A stretch of DNA of 64,000 bases from Leptospira borgpetersenii serovar Javanica (GCF_003046425.1 NZ_QAJG01000009.1:76001-140000), one strand, 5' to 3'; counted from the stretch's first letter, positions 1 to 32,050 are shown. Translations and numbers: made by a program. The notes: generated by a model from the letters alone, not told the origin.

Positions 1-894
<894 letters not shown>

Positions 895-991
895 GTTGAA
901 AATATGACTTCTGAGAAATCGAAAATTCTCTTCCTTCTTTAAAAAATAGTATAACTTAGATGATGAGTTAGAAGGAAAGAGGAATTGAGAT

Positions 992-1465
<474 letters not shown>

Positions 1466-1467
1466 CC

Positions 1468-2245
<778 letters not shown>

Positions 2246-2505
2246 ATAACCTTACCCACAAGTTAAGAAGGCTTTTGGGATCATAAGGATCAAAAACTGA
2301 TATTTTTCAAGTGTTCCGACAAGAATGAGGCTTTTTACTTGCAAGAAGTATGATTTTGTGGTAAAGAAAACCTCCCGAGTCTTCCCACCGCCTCTCCCCT
2401 CCACCCAAAATCAGGGTGGGGCGTAAGTTTCACAGAGGATTTGTAGTAATTCCGACAGATTTATCTTCAGATCCAAGTATTTGTGGGTAAGGTTATGGTA
2501 GGGAG
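2246..2505 (+). repeat. 260-bp long inverted repeat, copy A
   Basis: Read base by base, this stretch is the reverse complement of 57139-57399 with about one substitution and one possible indel. It contains a GC-rich hairpin (CTCCACCCAAAATCAGGGTGGGG region, about 2397-2421) and is bounded on both sides by the inverted motif CCTTACCCACAA / TTGTGGGTAAGG (2251-2262 and 2481-2492), so each copy itself has terminal inverted repeats. No ORF of note. It sits just upstream of the IS110 transposase remnant. It may be a non-autonomous mobile element or the end of a larger lost element. Confidence 0.8.
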
Positions 2506-2672
2506 TGACACATTGAGTTTCTTTGGGTGGAGAAACTAAAGCCGCGTTCGCTCCCTATGAGTCGCAAAGAAAAGCGATGGGAAGAATCCGGTGGTTTTTC
2601 TCTATTAGAAAATCATACTTTTTGCAAGTAAAAATCCTCGCTCTTTATGAATCGCTCGATAAGAGAAAAACT

Positions 2673-3660
2673 ATGAAAAGTCAAGATAGCAAATATGTGG
2701 GAATTGATTGCGGTAAAAAAGTTAGAGGTTGTTCGAATCAATTCAGAGAACTCGCTCGAATGTCGACAGTTCAACACAACGGGAAGCGGTATCAACAGTT
2801 TACTAAAATGGTTAACCTGGAATGATATCGTAGGATTGGAAACAGAATCTCATAGCTTAAGAATCGCAAATCAATATTAAACAAAGGGATTCAAGTAATT
2901 GTCCTGAAACCCGGCTCTTAGCTACAATCTATCAATCCTTAAAAAAGACGGATAAAGAAGACTCGCTCAAAATTGCGAGGCCCATGCTTCTTTTTCCAAT
3001 AGAAAGATTGCCGGTCGTTCCGATTCCACAACGTGCCCTATCTCGCGACCCATCGAAAGCGAGATCTGAGTTCAGCAAGCGTTGTGTTGAGTTTTCCTGA
3101 TGAAGAGAATAATCGAAGACTTTGTAGCGAACAGGCGAACTAGACAAAGCAACTAACGCAGGTAAAAATCGGCTTCGCAGTTTATTCACTCAGGTCGGTT
3201 TGACTGAAATTATAAAGAAACATTTACCAACAAAAACGAATAGAGAAGTTTGTGTGGCTTTGCTTCCTGAACGATACAAAAGAGAAGTAAAACGAATCTT
3301 AAAAGTTTCGGATTTAGTAGAATTAAATCTAAAACAAATAGAAGAAAAAATTAAAGAAGCTCCGAAAAAAATCAGAGTTACGTTCAAACGATCCTATCCA
3401 TGTCCGGGATCGATATGATTATTTCTTTGGCGATCATAAGTTGCATGCGTGATTGTAAACGATTCTCTTCGGTTAAACAGGTCGCTTACTACGTAGGTAT
3501 TGTGCCGAGGGTTGATATCTCGGACAACTCCGTCTATTACGGCAGAATTGTCAGTCGTGGTTGTCATTCAATTCGAAGAATGATCGTTCAGGCGACCTGG
3601 AGCCTTGTCCGTTGTCAATATGGCGGAAAGATAAAAGAACTCTATCAAAAATTGTATTAA
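2673..3660 (+). pseudogene. Decayed IS110-family transposase (IS1533-like)
   Basis: Reading across frames rebuilds an IS110 transposase. The start [16 protein letters not shown] (2673) shifts frame to [12 protein letters not shown] and [14 protein letters not shown], then [29 protein letters not shown] and [20 protein letters not shown]. The C-terminal transposase_20 domain is partly present ([19 protein letters not shown], then [19 protein letters not shown]). At least three frameshifts and several stops are visible and the protein ends early at LYQKLY, so it is inactive. IS110 elements use a DEDD-type transposase and usually lack terminal inverted repeats, so element ends cannot be fixed. 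IS1533 is the known IS110 element of Leptospira. The 260 bp after the stop hold nothing recognisable. Confidence 0.85.
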
Positions 3661-3922
3661 ATCGAAAGTTAGCTCAATATGGTCTTATGTAATAAAATTC
3701 GAAGGGCTTGACACAAGATACATAAAGGGAGTAATGCGGCTTTAGTTTGAAAAATTCAGGTGACGCTTTTTGCGAATATGCTGAACTCACGTTACTGTAG
3801 TTATTTTAGCAAAACAGATTATAAGAATGTCCTGTCAAAATTCCACACTCCTTCAGAGATTAAGAAAACTCCAAATTTACGTTTTACATATTCCCTAACT
3901 GTGAGGTTCGGAAAGAAACAAA

Positions 3923-4948
3923 TTATTCTTGCGGCATTCGTTTTCTCCAAAATGCCGCAAGTAAACTTCCGATCAGAGAATGTACGAGACTGGAAATCGC
4001 CGCTGGGATTGCAACCAACGGGTCCTGAAAATTATTTCTGGAAAGAACAACTCCCAAACCTGAGTTCTGCATCCCTACTTCGATTGAGATCGTTCGGGAT
4101 ATTTTTTGTTTTCGGATGAATAACCAGGATAAAAAGTAGCCGAACAAAAAGCCTGAAACGTGTAAGCTGATGACTGCGGCGATCAAAGTTCCCATAGATT
4201 GGAGAATTTTATCTCTACCTGCTCCTAAGATCGAAGCGACGATCATCGTGATCAGTAAAACGGCGACGAAAGGAGATATGGTCTGAATTTTTTTAGAAAT
4301 TTTTGGAAAATAAAAATTGAGCAAAATTCCAAACACTGTTGGTAAAATGACAACTTGAAACGTATCCAAGAACAGTCTGCTCACGGAGACTTCGACGCCT
4401 TTACCGATTAAAAGAAGGGTAAGTAACGGGGTCATAAAAACGGAAAGAATTGTTGAGGATGCGGTCATAGATACGGAAAGGGCTATATCTCCTTTTGCAA
4501 GATAAGAAATAACATTAGACGCAACACCACCAGGACAACAAGAAACGACGATAAGTCCTGCTGCTAAAGGAGTCGACAGGCCAAATATAATTCCGATTCC
4601 CCAACCTGAAAGTGGCATCACAGTATACTGTAAGGCCACTCCCAAAACAATGGGAATTGGTGTCTGAAACACGTTTCGAAAGTCTTGGGGTAAGAGTGTG
4701 ATTCCCATACCGAGCATCGTAAAACCGAGACCATAAGTGATCCAAATTCCGGTAAACCAGATAAACCATTCAGGAAAGAAAAAAGAAAGAATTGATCCGG
4801 TTAAAACCCAGACCGGAAACAACAACGTGCCGATTTCTCCGATTTTTTGTAGTTTGTTTCCCACCAAATTTTGATTACAACTTTTCCTAAAAACTAAGTT
4901 TTCTACCGCCAAATGGAATTTGAAAGAAAAACTTAGAGTTTGCTCCAA
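3923..4948 (-). CDS. Bile acid:sodium symporter (SBF/BASS) family transporter
   Basis: About 310-341 residues with nine or so hydrophobic segments. Hallmarks are GLGFTMLGMGITL, the conserved VSCCPGGVASNVISYLAKGD in the middle, and a C-terminal SIEVGMQNSGLGVVL block, all typical of the SBF family, which moves organic anions with sodium across the inner membrane; the substrate here is unknown. The ATG at 4948 adds a hydrophilic leader not typical of the family, and that leader lies inside a degraded inverted-repeat element (4935-5080). A GTG or TTG near 4864-4867 would give the usual length. Neither start has a clear ribosome-binding site, so the N terminus is uncertain. It is monocistronic and faces the IS remnant. 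Confidence 0.85.
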   Translation of the reverse strand: MEQTLSFSFKFHLAVENLVFRKSCNQNLVGNKLQKIGEIGTLLFPVWVLTGSILSFFFPEWFIWFTGIWITYGLGFTMLGMGITLLPQDFRNVFQTPIPIVLGVALQYTVMPLSGWGIGIIFGLSTPLAAGLIVVSCCPGGVASNVISYLAKGDIALSVSMTASSTILSVFMTPLLTLLLIGKGVEVSVSRLFLDTFQVVILPTVFGILLNFYFPKISKKIQTISPFVAVLLITMIVASILGAGRDKILQSMGTLIAAVISLHVSGFLFGYFLSWLFIRKQKISRTISIEVGMQNSGLGVVLSRNNFQDPLVAIPAAISSLVHSLIGSLLAAFWRKRMPQE

Positions 4949-5080
4949 AACTCCAGTAGAAATATCATCGCGAATTTTTTACAAAAGTCTAGAAATTCGG
5001 TCCCACGTTCAGAAGACTGATGACACTGTCGCGGTAATGCTGCTCCCACAGAAGACAGTTTTGGGACAAGTTTTAAAATC
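4935..5080. repeat. Degraded copy of the AGAGCCGGTCTCAAAACC-type element
   Basis: The left end AGAGTTTGCTCCAAAAC and right end GTTTTGGGACAAGTTTTA are eroded forms of the terminal inverted repeats of the intact copies at 5227, 29204 and 37178. Internal CCCACAG and GGTCCCACG motifs also echo them. It overlaps the longest possible N terminus of the symporter gene, so it may have altered that gene's promoter or start. Confidence 0.5.
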
Positions 5081-5103
5081 TTCGAATGTTGAGATAATTA
5101 CAT

Positions 5104-5197
5104 TAGAGTTGTTGAAAAATTCAAATTAATAAAACTGCTTCAATGACAATTTTCATGAAACAGAAACGAATGGAGAATTAATTTTTGGGCAACTTTA
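5104..5197. repeat. Short inverted-repeat element, family 2, eroded copy
   Basis: The left end TAGAGTTGTTGAAAAAT is identical to that of the intact copy at 14499-14601. The right end ATTTTTGGGCAACTTTA is a mutated form of ATTTTTCAACAACTCTA. Internal bases are partly shared (CAGAAACG.ATGGAGAATT). At 94 bp it cannot encode a transposase, so it would be a MITE-like element moved in trans. Confidence 0.65.
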
Positions 5198-5226
5198 TTG
5201 TATTTCAAACCGGTGAAATTATACTT

Positions 5227-5383
5227 AGAGTTCGTCTCAAAACCCGAAGAAAAATATCTCTAAACGATCTGGCAAATTTCTAAAAAGCGTGGGAGTTCCC
5301 ACAGAAACCGTCGTATTGACGGTTTTTTTCTGTCCTTTAAGATTGTAATAGCTCCTACATCCTAAGGTTTTGAGATCGGCTCT
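5227..5383. repeat. 157-bp inverted-repeat element, family 1
   Basis: It is bounded by AGAGTTCGTCTCAAAACC and GGTTTTGAGATCGGCTCT (18 bp, near-perfect inverted repeats). Between them lie blocks shared with the other copies: GAAGAAAAATATCTCTAAACG, a GGGAGTTCCCACAGAAACCG segment, and AGATTGTAATAGCTCCTAC. It lies just past the stop of the PLP-enzyme gene (5393), where it may act as a terminator. No coding capacity. Confidence 0.75.
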
Positions 5384-5392
5384 TAGTTTTGT

Positions 5393-7449
<2,057 letters not shown>

Positions 7450-7455
7450 GATAAA

Positions 7456-7487
<32 letters not shown>

Positions 7488-7511
7488 ATTACCGACCGAA
7501 TCAATAATTAT

Positions 7512-8138
<627 letters not shown>

Positions 8139-8226
8139 ATGGGGCCTCTTTATGGGAATTGGGATTGTAATTTTGTAAAGAGACGGTACTTTTGTCATCT
8201 AAGAATCGTAGAAACAAAGAGGGAAT

Positions 8227-9216
8227 ATGGGGCATTGGAGTTCGGGAGAATTGATTTTAGCCGTCGTTTTTACCGTGGTTTTAGGTTTTCTCGTTTATTT
8301 GGACCTTTTCGTTCTCAACAAAAAAGCCCATAAAATTCCTTTCAAAGAATCGATTTATTGGTCTCTTTTTTGGTTCAGCCTTGCGATTTCTTTCGGTATT
8401 TTCATCTACGTAATGAATCAATCATCCGGCGACCCGACTCTGGGAAAAACCAAAGCCCTTGAATTTATCACCGGTTATTTTCTAGAATATTCTCTTTCCG
8501 TGGATAATCTTTTCGTCTTTATTATGGTCTTTCAGAAATTTCGGATAACGCCTCAATATCAACCTTTGATTTTAAAGTGGGGAATCATCGGAGCTTTGTT
8601 TTTTCGTGCAATTATGATTTTCATCGGAGCGGAATTGGTTTCTCAGTTCGATTGGATTCTATATCTCTTCGGGATTTTTCTTCTGTACACCGCAATGAAA
8701 ATGTTCACTCACCGTGAAGAGGAGGATTTTCACCCGGAATCTTCTCTCGTAGTCAAACTTGCGAAGAAGATTCTTCCAATGACTCGGAACCATTACCCGG
8801 AAAAATTCGTTGTTTTAGAACACGGAAGATATTTATTCACTTCCACATTCATTATTCTTTTGATCGTGGAGTTTAGCGACATCCTATTCGCTCTCGATTC
8901 AATTCCCGCGGTTTTTTCGATCACTACGGATGCGTTTATCGTCTATACTTCCAATATCTTTGCTATTCTCGGACTTCGTTCTCTCTATTTTATGCTTTCA
9001 GGTGTGATGGAGCTTTTCATTTTTCTCAAACGGGGAGTTTCAGTCCTTCTCGCGTTCGTAGGAATCAAACTACTGCTTCCTCTTTTTACTCCTTACATTT
9101 TCGGATATGAAATTCATATTCCGATTTTAGTTTCTCTGGGAATCATCTTGGGAACGTTGGTTATTTCAATTTTGGCTTCGGTTCCCCACTATCTCAAAAT
9201 TAAAAACGGAACTTAA
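8227..9216 (+). CDS. TerC/Alx family integral membrane protein
   Basis: 329 residues, about nine membrane helices. Family marks are ITGYFLEYSLSVDNLFVFIM and, later, VEFSDILFALDSIPAVFSIT; the Asp residues in both motifs are the proposed metal site. TerC/Alx proteins are linked to tellurite resistance and to manganese export or metal loading of exported enzymes. AAAGAGGGAAT precedes the ATG. A strong hairpin follows the stop at 9246-9277. Confidence 0.92.
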   Translation: MGHWSSGELILAVVFTVVLGFLVYLDLFVLNKKAHKIPFKESIYWSLFWFSLAISFGIFIYVMNQSSGDPTLGKTKALEFITGYFLEYSLSVDNLFVFIMVFQKFRITPQYQPLILKWGIIGALFFRAIMIFIGAELVSQFDWILYLFGIFLLYTAMKMFTHREEEDFHPESSLVVKLAKKILPMTRNHYPEKFVVLEHGRYLFTSTFIILLIVEFSDILFALDSIPAVFSITTDAFIVYTSNIFAILGLRSLYFMLSGVMELFIFLKRGVSVLLAFVGIKLLLPLFTPYIFGYEIHIPILVSLGIILGTLVISILASVPHYLKIKNGT

Positions 9217-9245
9217 AAGCGGGTTTTTGGCTTTACACCGGAGTC

Positions 9246-9277
9246 TTACAAGGTTCCCTAGAAAGGGAACCTTGTAA
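9246..9277 (+). terminator. Perfect 14-bp hairpin between terC and mutA
   Basis: The arms TTACAAGGTTCCCT and AGGGAACCTTGTAA are perfectly complementary around the loop AGAA. It lies 30 bp after the terC stop and 30 bp before mutA. It lacks a strong U-run (AAGTTTTCCC follows), so it may be a terminator for terC, an attenuator in the mutA leader, or an mRNA-stabilising hairpin. Confidence 0.6.
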
Positions 9278-9306
9278 AAGTTTTCCCAAAAAAGAGAAAA
9301 ATCAAA

Positions 9307-13382
<4,076 letters not shown>

Positions 13383-13389
13383 GGGAAGA

Positions 13390-14442
<1,053 letters not shown>

Positions 14443-14498
14443 GAATAGATCGATTTAAATTTCAAAGTTCTTATACAAGTGAATGTCTTCTTTATCAT

Positions 14499-14601
14499 TA
14501 GAGTTGTTGAAAAATTCCATGATTCAAATTAACAAAACCGTTTCAAACGCCCATTTTAATACAGCAGAAACGGATAGAGAATTCATTTTTCAACAACTCT
14601 A
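14499..14601. repeat. 103-bp element with perfect 17-bp terminal inverted repeats, family 2
   Basis: It starts TAGAGTTGTTGAAAAAT and ends ATTTTTCAACAACTCTA, exact inverted repeats. The terminal TA could also be a duplicated TA target. No coding capacity. Eroded copy at 5104-5197 and a one-end remnant (CCAACAACTCTA) near 36640-36650. It fits a miniature element mobilised by an absent transposase. Confidence 0.75.
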
Positions 14602-14724
14602 TTTTATGGAATTATTTTTTTAAGTCTTTTACTGAAATTTAATTATATTCTTGATTTGGAATAAATATATAGATAAGGGAATTGTCTTTTGTTTTATTTT
14701 CTCAATGAGATATAAAAAATGAAC

Positions 14725-14902
14725 TTACTACTCGGACGCATGAAAATGGTACAGAAAATTAACAGGCAATTTTTGTAAAAATATAGAAGTCCTCACAAAA
14801 TTGCATCGAATCCAGAAATGGTCTATTTTCCAGGAAGATCAACATTCTAACTTTTGAAACAAACCTTTACTATGGCATTCTTTTCATGTGTTCAAGTAGT
14901 AA
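14725..14902. repeat. 178-bp element with imperfect inverted ends, family 3
   Basis: The left end TTACTACTCGGACGCATGAA and, on the other strand, the right end TTACTACTTGAACACATGAA are imperfect inverted repeats. The right-hand 80 bp recur in inverted orientation at about 36560-36640 (shared CATGAAAAGAAT...AAAAGTTAGAATGTT). The end motif alone recurs near 40655-40690. No ORF. The remaining spacer up to 15107 is AT-rich and presumably holds the promoter of the lipoprotein/TonB locus, but I cannot assign it firmly. Confidence 0.5.
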
Positions 14903-15107
14903 AAGGTAATCCTGGTGAGTAGACGTCACCTCATTCATCCGAAAATCAATTCAACAATCGAAATCTATAATATTTAATATTTAAACCTAAAATTCTTCTT
15001 GCGCTGGCGTATCCCATAAACAATACCAGTAGATATAATGTTCTATCAAATAATTGAGACGCAAAACTAATTGGAAATAAATTAACTAGGGTTGCAGGCG
15101 GGTAATT

Positions 15108-15456
<349 letters not shown>

Positions 15457-15485
<29 letters not shown>

Positions 15486-15993
15486 GAATCTTATCATTGG
15501 GTTTTTAACGATCTTAATTTTTTCCGTTCTCGGAAATTGTATGGGAGCTACCTTATTCAAACCAGGTGGACGTGTGCGTTCACCGGCTCTTTATGATTCA
15601 GCAACGATTATACGAACTTCTGAATATGATATTTTAGAAAAAGAGTCAGAGGGTGAGTCTTCAACATTTTTTATCTTTGGGCTCATGCCAATCACAAATC
15701 CGATTAGTATCGATTATGCGCTCAGCCAAGCGGTTCAAAAAGTTCCGGGAGGAAGGAGTCTTATAAATATTAAAGTTTGGCACGAAACGCATGTCATGTT
15801 TCCTCTTGGAACCGTTTCCGTTTTGAAGGTCAAAGGTAGCGTCATCGGAAACAAAGAGGAAGCGGAAAGAGAAAAACTCAGGTTAGAATTACAAAAGAAA
15901 GACGCCGCCGCCCCTCCCCCTCCAAAAGATCAAAAACAAAATCCGACTCTTGAGTCCGGAGGAATTTCCGTGGGAGGCAATAAAAAGAATTAA
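15457..15993 (+). CDS. Lipoprotein of the TonB locus (paralogue 2)
   Basis: 178 residues from ATG at 15457, which has GAGG nine bases upstream and overlaps the previous gene by 29 bp. The signal peptide ends LGNC, a lipobox. The central part (ALSQAVQKVPGGRSLINIKV) parallels the previous lipoprotein. The C-terminal 45 residues are charged and then Pro-rich (AAAPPPPKDQKQNP), a possible linker to peptidoglycan or a partner. No known domain. Overlap with both neighbours indicates one transcript. Confidence 0.75.
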
Positions 15994-15994
15994 T

Positions 15995-16402
<408 letters not shown>

Positions 16403-16408
16403 TAAGGC

Positions 16409-19013
<2,605 letters not shown>

Positions 19014-19037
19014 TGAATAAAGAATCCGTTCACTATT

Positions 19038-19523
<486 letters not shown>

Positions 19524-19581
19524 ATATTGTTTTAAAGAGAACAATTACAGTTTGAACCTTAATGGTTTTATAAAATAAAGT

Positions 19582-20225
<644 letters not shown>

Positions 20226-20236
20226 GAAGGTAAAAC

Positions 20237-20641
<405 letters not shown>

Positions 20642-20659
20642 GGGAAACGGGACAGTAGA

Positions 20660-21298
<639 letters not shown>

Positions 21299-21376
21299 TT
21301 TTATTTCAAATCTCAAGCTCTTCGAGATTTCCATTCGAACTATATTTCGTTCTCCATTCTTTTCAAGAATCAAAAG

Positions 21377-21420
<44 letters not shown>

Positions 21421-21471
21421 TAAGTTCATACTTCATTTTTGGCTGAAAGAAATCAGCCGATGGAGACAAAG

Positions 21472-21930
<459 letters not shown>

Positions 21931-21939
21931 AAGGAAAAA

Positions 21940-24342
<2,403 letters not shown>

Positions 24343-24452
24343 GGAAATCGTTGATTAAAAGTTAGCAATATTCTATCGCACTAATCTCTCTTAAGCCGGA
24401 AAAAGTGTTTGAAATCGTGGTATTAAAAATGAGCAGTGCCTACAAAGGGAAC

Positions 24453-24488
24453 TTTCTGTTTACAAAATCCTAATTTTGTAAACAGAAA
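24453..24488. terminator. Perfect 16-bp AT-rich hairpin between convergent genes
   Basis: The arms TTTCTGTTTACAAAAT and ATTTTGTAAACAGAAA are exact complements around loop CCTA. It lies between the protease gene (+) and the EAL gene (-), so it may end transcripts from both sides. Confidence 0.6.
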
Positions 24489-24832
24489 AAAATTACAGGA
24501 GTTCCACCATCACCTCTTCTACACCCCACGCGGGTGATGGCGGTTAATGCAGAACTTGGAGCTGCGACGGAAGGCAACAAGCGGAAGCGTTTGTGGATGG
24601 CCCGTCGTATTTTCGAAGAAGCGCTGTGACCCGTAGAAAGCAGCACTTTAATCCAGAGAAACTCAAGGTGAAACGCTTGTTACGAAAGCGTTTCAGATCG
24701 CGAATAATTTTAGCCATGAAGTTTGCAAGTGATTCGCCCAAACTTTTTTATATCGAATTCACGTTAAATAAAACTTAACTCGGAAGGTAAGCGTATAAGA
24801 TTTTTAGATTCAATTCTCACATAAACTTTTAT
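24489..24832. other. Gene-free spacer
   Basis: No convincing gene. It holds an 8-bp hairpin CCATCACC...GGTGATGG (about 24509-24541). The segment 24730-24775 (CGCCCAAACTTTTTTATATCG) matches the reverse complement of 57070-57110, another dispersed repeat. Confidence 0.4.
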
Positions 24833-26188
<1,356 letters not shown>

Positions 26189-26276
26189 TTTAACCTTATT
26201 CAAAAAATCCGTCAGTCTAAAATCTGAACACCGATTCGTTCCAATAATTCCAATAAGAGATCCTCTTTGTAAAGCC

Positions 26277-28110
<1,834 letters not shown>

Positions 28111-28119
28111 TCTTTTCAC

Positions 28120-29113
<994 letters not shown>

Positions 29114-29203
29114 GCGAAATATATGAGAGAATAAGCTCCGAACATTGTCTGTTATATCACGAGAAGACCCGAAGGGTGGAGGTTTTACCCTATGAACTTT
29201 CTA

Positions 29204-29359
29204 AGAGCTGGTCTCAAAACCTTAGGATGTAGGAGCTATTACAATCTTAAACGACAGGAAAAACCTTCAATACGACGGTTTCTGTGGGAACTTTCACGTT
29301 TTTTAAAAACTTGCCGGATCGTTTAGAGATATTTTTCTTCAGGTTTTGAGACCGGCTCT
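29204..29359. repeat. 156-bp inverted-repeat element, family 1 (intact)
   Basis: The ends are AGAGCTGGTCTCAAAACC and GGTTTTGAGACCGGCTCT (one mismatch in 18). The interior is the reverse orientation of the copies at 5227 and 37178. Its right end supplies the TAG stop (29358-29360) of the FlgO-like gene. It sits between convergent genes. No coding capacity. Confidence 0.8.
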
Positions 29360-29927
29360 AAGGAGCCGTAGTAATAGAACGATACTGACTGTAAAGAGTA
29401 TCGTCCGAATCAAAGACGGATTCCGACAAGGCAAGAATTTCTCCCGACTGAAGAGATACGACTCTCAATTGAAGTAAAAATGTCTGATCGTTGAATTGGA
29501 CCACTCCCAAAAGTAGAAGATCCGTTCCCGATAATTTCCCGATCTCCGAATTTTGATCTGAAAGTACCAATCCGGACTTTTGAAAACTTTGCTCGTTGAT
29601 GAGTCGCCCCAATTGAGACTTTTCCACAAGTGCAATCTTTTCCGGTTCATACATTTGTGGCAGAAGTTGAGAGGAAATCGTGGTTCCTAAAACGGTAACC
29701 AAGCCGTTTTCATTTAACAAAGGGAGAACCGTAAGTTTTAACGCGCCTTTTTTTTGGGGAAAATAAGTTTGTCGGTTGAGGTTGATCTGTTTTTTGAGCG
29801 CGGTGGAAACTTCCTGCAAGACCACGCCTAAAGGTTTCGGAAGATTCTTTTTCGAAGAACGTCCTGCAACCGTACAATCTACGAAAAATAACAAAAGAAA
29901 TAATATTACAAAAATAAAATGTTTCAT
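29358..29927 (-). CDS. FlgO-like lipoprotein
   Basis: 189 residues. Signal peptide ending FFVDC (lipobox). The body matches the FlgO domain pattern: LKLTVLPLLNENGLVTVLGT, ISSQLLPQMYEPEKIALVEK, LINEQSFQKSGLV, GKLSGTDLLLLGVVQ. FlgO is an outer-membrane lipoprotein of the flagellar or CsgG-like secretion class in other bacteria; here no flagellar genes are near. Its ATG directly follows the stop of the sensor gene (no gap), so coupled. Its own stop codon TAG lies inside the end of a family-1 inverted-repeat element, suggesting that insertion changed the C terminus. Confidence 0.8.
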   Translation of the reverse strand: MKHFIFVILFLLLFFVDCTVAGRSSKKNLPKPLGVVLQEVSTALKKQINLNRQTYFPQKKGALKLTVLPLLNENGLVTVLGTTISSQLLPQMYEPEKIALVEKSQLGRLINEQSFQKSGLVLSDQNSEIGKLSGTDLLLLGVVQFNDQTFLLQLRVVSLQSGEILALSESVFDSDDTLYSQYRSITTAP

Positions 29928-32050
29928 TTAGAAATACTTAACCAAGGTAACTCGGTTCCCTGTAGAATTGAATTTCACTACGTCGAAAGTGGAAAGTGCA
30001 AACGCGATTCCTCTAGTCCGTAAAGTCGTGTTTTCATTCGTTTTAGAAAGAGCATTCCGAACAATTCTCGCGTGATTGAATCCTTTCCCTTCATCCGTAA
30101 TTCTATAACCCACCTTTTGACTGGAGAGAAAATATTCCACGAGAATTTTTTTATCCCTGTAATGTGGATCATTCTGACGAGTTAGGATAAATTGAAAATA
30201 ATTTCCACTTTTTAAGGATCTGGTCTTATCTTCGTCGGATATATTAAGATTTCCGTGCTCAATCGAGTTGACGAGTATTTCTCTAAGGCCCGTCCGAATC
30301 GAAAAAACCACAGCAGGATTAGTAAAACGTATAAGATTAAACGTAAGTCTCTGACTCAGAAGTTCCGCGTTTTGAAGAGAATTGTCCATTGAGAACACGA
30401 TTCTTTCCTCATCTAGAAATCTCCCTATCAGATCCCGATCCGGTTCAAAAGCTCTTCCTAAGATATCGCGACCGTATTTGTGTTCCAAAACTTGAAGGCG
30501 AACCTGTAACTCTTTCGGCTCCTTCAGATATTTCTGAACGAAATCGACTCGGAAATAAACTGGTTTTCTCGTGGAATACAACTCTTCCATCTTTTCCATT
30601 ACATACAATTTCTTGAATACGTCCTCCAAACTCCCTGTTTTATACACTAGATCAAAAAAATTTTTACCGATCACATCCTGCGATTTAAAACCTAAAAACG
30701 TAGAGATAGACTTATTACTTCCTGTAATCGTTCCGTTGAAATCCAAATCGAAAAGAAAATCTTCCTCGCCTTCGTATAAATTTTTATACTGAACTGCAGA
30801 TTGTTCGTGTCTTTGCTTCAAAAGGCCTAAACTAGTCATTTGCATTTCTAAAGTTAAGGAAAGTTGTTTGATCCGGTCTGCCAATCCCAAAGAAAGAAGA
30901 GCGACTTCAATCGCGGATCCAATCTGCAAGCCCCATTGAGTAAAAAAGTTATCTGAAAACACTCCAAAGGCACTCATCGCGTACAAAAAACTCCCCAAAA
31001 TCAAAACGGACCAAGCCATTAGGAAAAATCGAGCTGGGCGATGTCCTTTCCATACACATTGAAGACTGTTGGTCAAAAGCAAAGTTAAAACAATCAAAAG
31101 AACGATAATACTTGAAATCACGCTGAACGTATAAGTGAAAAAAGTCAAAGAACCGGCACAACCGAACCCACAAATCGCTATGATTGGATAATAAAATTTG
31201 TTCGTGATCGGAGTCATTTTAGAAGATTCCAAAAAGGATTTTCCAAACAAACACGCCGCAAGAAGCGCGGAAAACATAAAAAACGGAAGGCTTACGTTCC
31301 CCCATCTTGGATTATTAGGCCATAAAAACTGAAAGGACAAACCGTTCAGAGTCATCTGGAACAGAATATCAAAAAATATGAATATACTATAATAAAGATA
31401 ACTTATATCTCGAATCGTAATCAAAAGAAACAGATTGTAAATAAACATCACAAACATCGTTCCGTAGTACAAACCTAGGACGGTATATTCTTTTGCGGTT
31501 TGCTCCAAAAATTGGGTCCGTGAATACGCGGATAAGGGAACAATAAGCGAATTTTTGGATTCGATTCGAATATAATAGTCATTTTTGGAAAGAGGAGGTT
31601 CGCTCAATTGAAATGGGAAATTCCGATTTTCTGCAAGTCTCGTTGCAAACGGAAGTTTATCTCCAGAAACCACCAGAGGTGAAAGCCCGTTTCGAACGGA
31701 ATAAAACTGCAAAGAGTCGATCAGACAATAAGAGAATAGAAGAACCCAATTTTTTGTTCTCTTTTCCGAATTAGAAACCGGAATCCGAACCCAAATCGCT
31801 GCATCAGAGTATCCGAGGTTAGTATTGAACAGCGGAATCGATTTCCCAGACCGAAAGATACTTTGAATCTCGGAAAAAGAAAGTTCCCCCGATTTGTCTT
31901 CGTAATACGTTAGATACGGTTGAAGATTCCATCCTTTCATTACCGCATTCGGTTCGAATTCGGCGGACGGTTCGGAATGAATTGCGAAAAAAGCTCCGGA
32001 ACAAGCCAAAATCAAAAAGAAAATGGCCTTAGATTTCCGAAGCTCGGAAA

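Noticed and set aside
3760..4119. 119-codon plus-strand frame after the IS remnant
   Set aside because: Its second half is antisense to the well-supported symporter; the first half has no pattern.
24593..24778. 61-codon basic frame between the protease and EAL genes
   Set aside because: No start signal or family; its end overlaps a dispersed repeat shared with 57070-57110.
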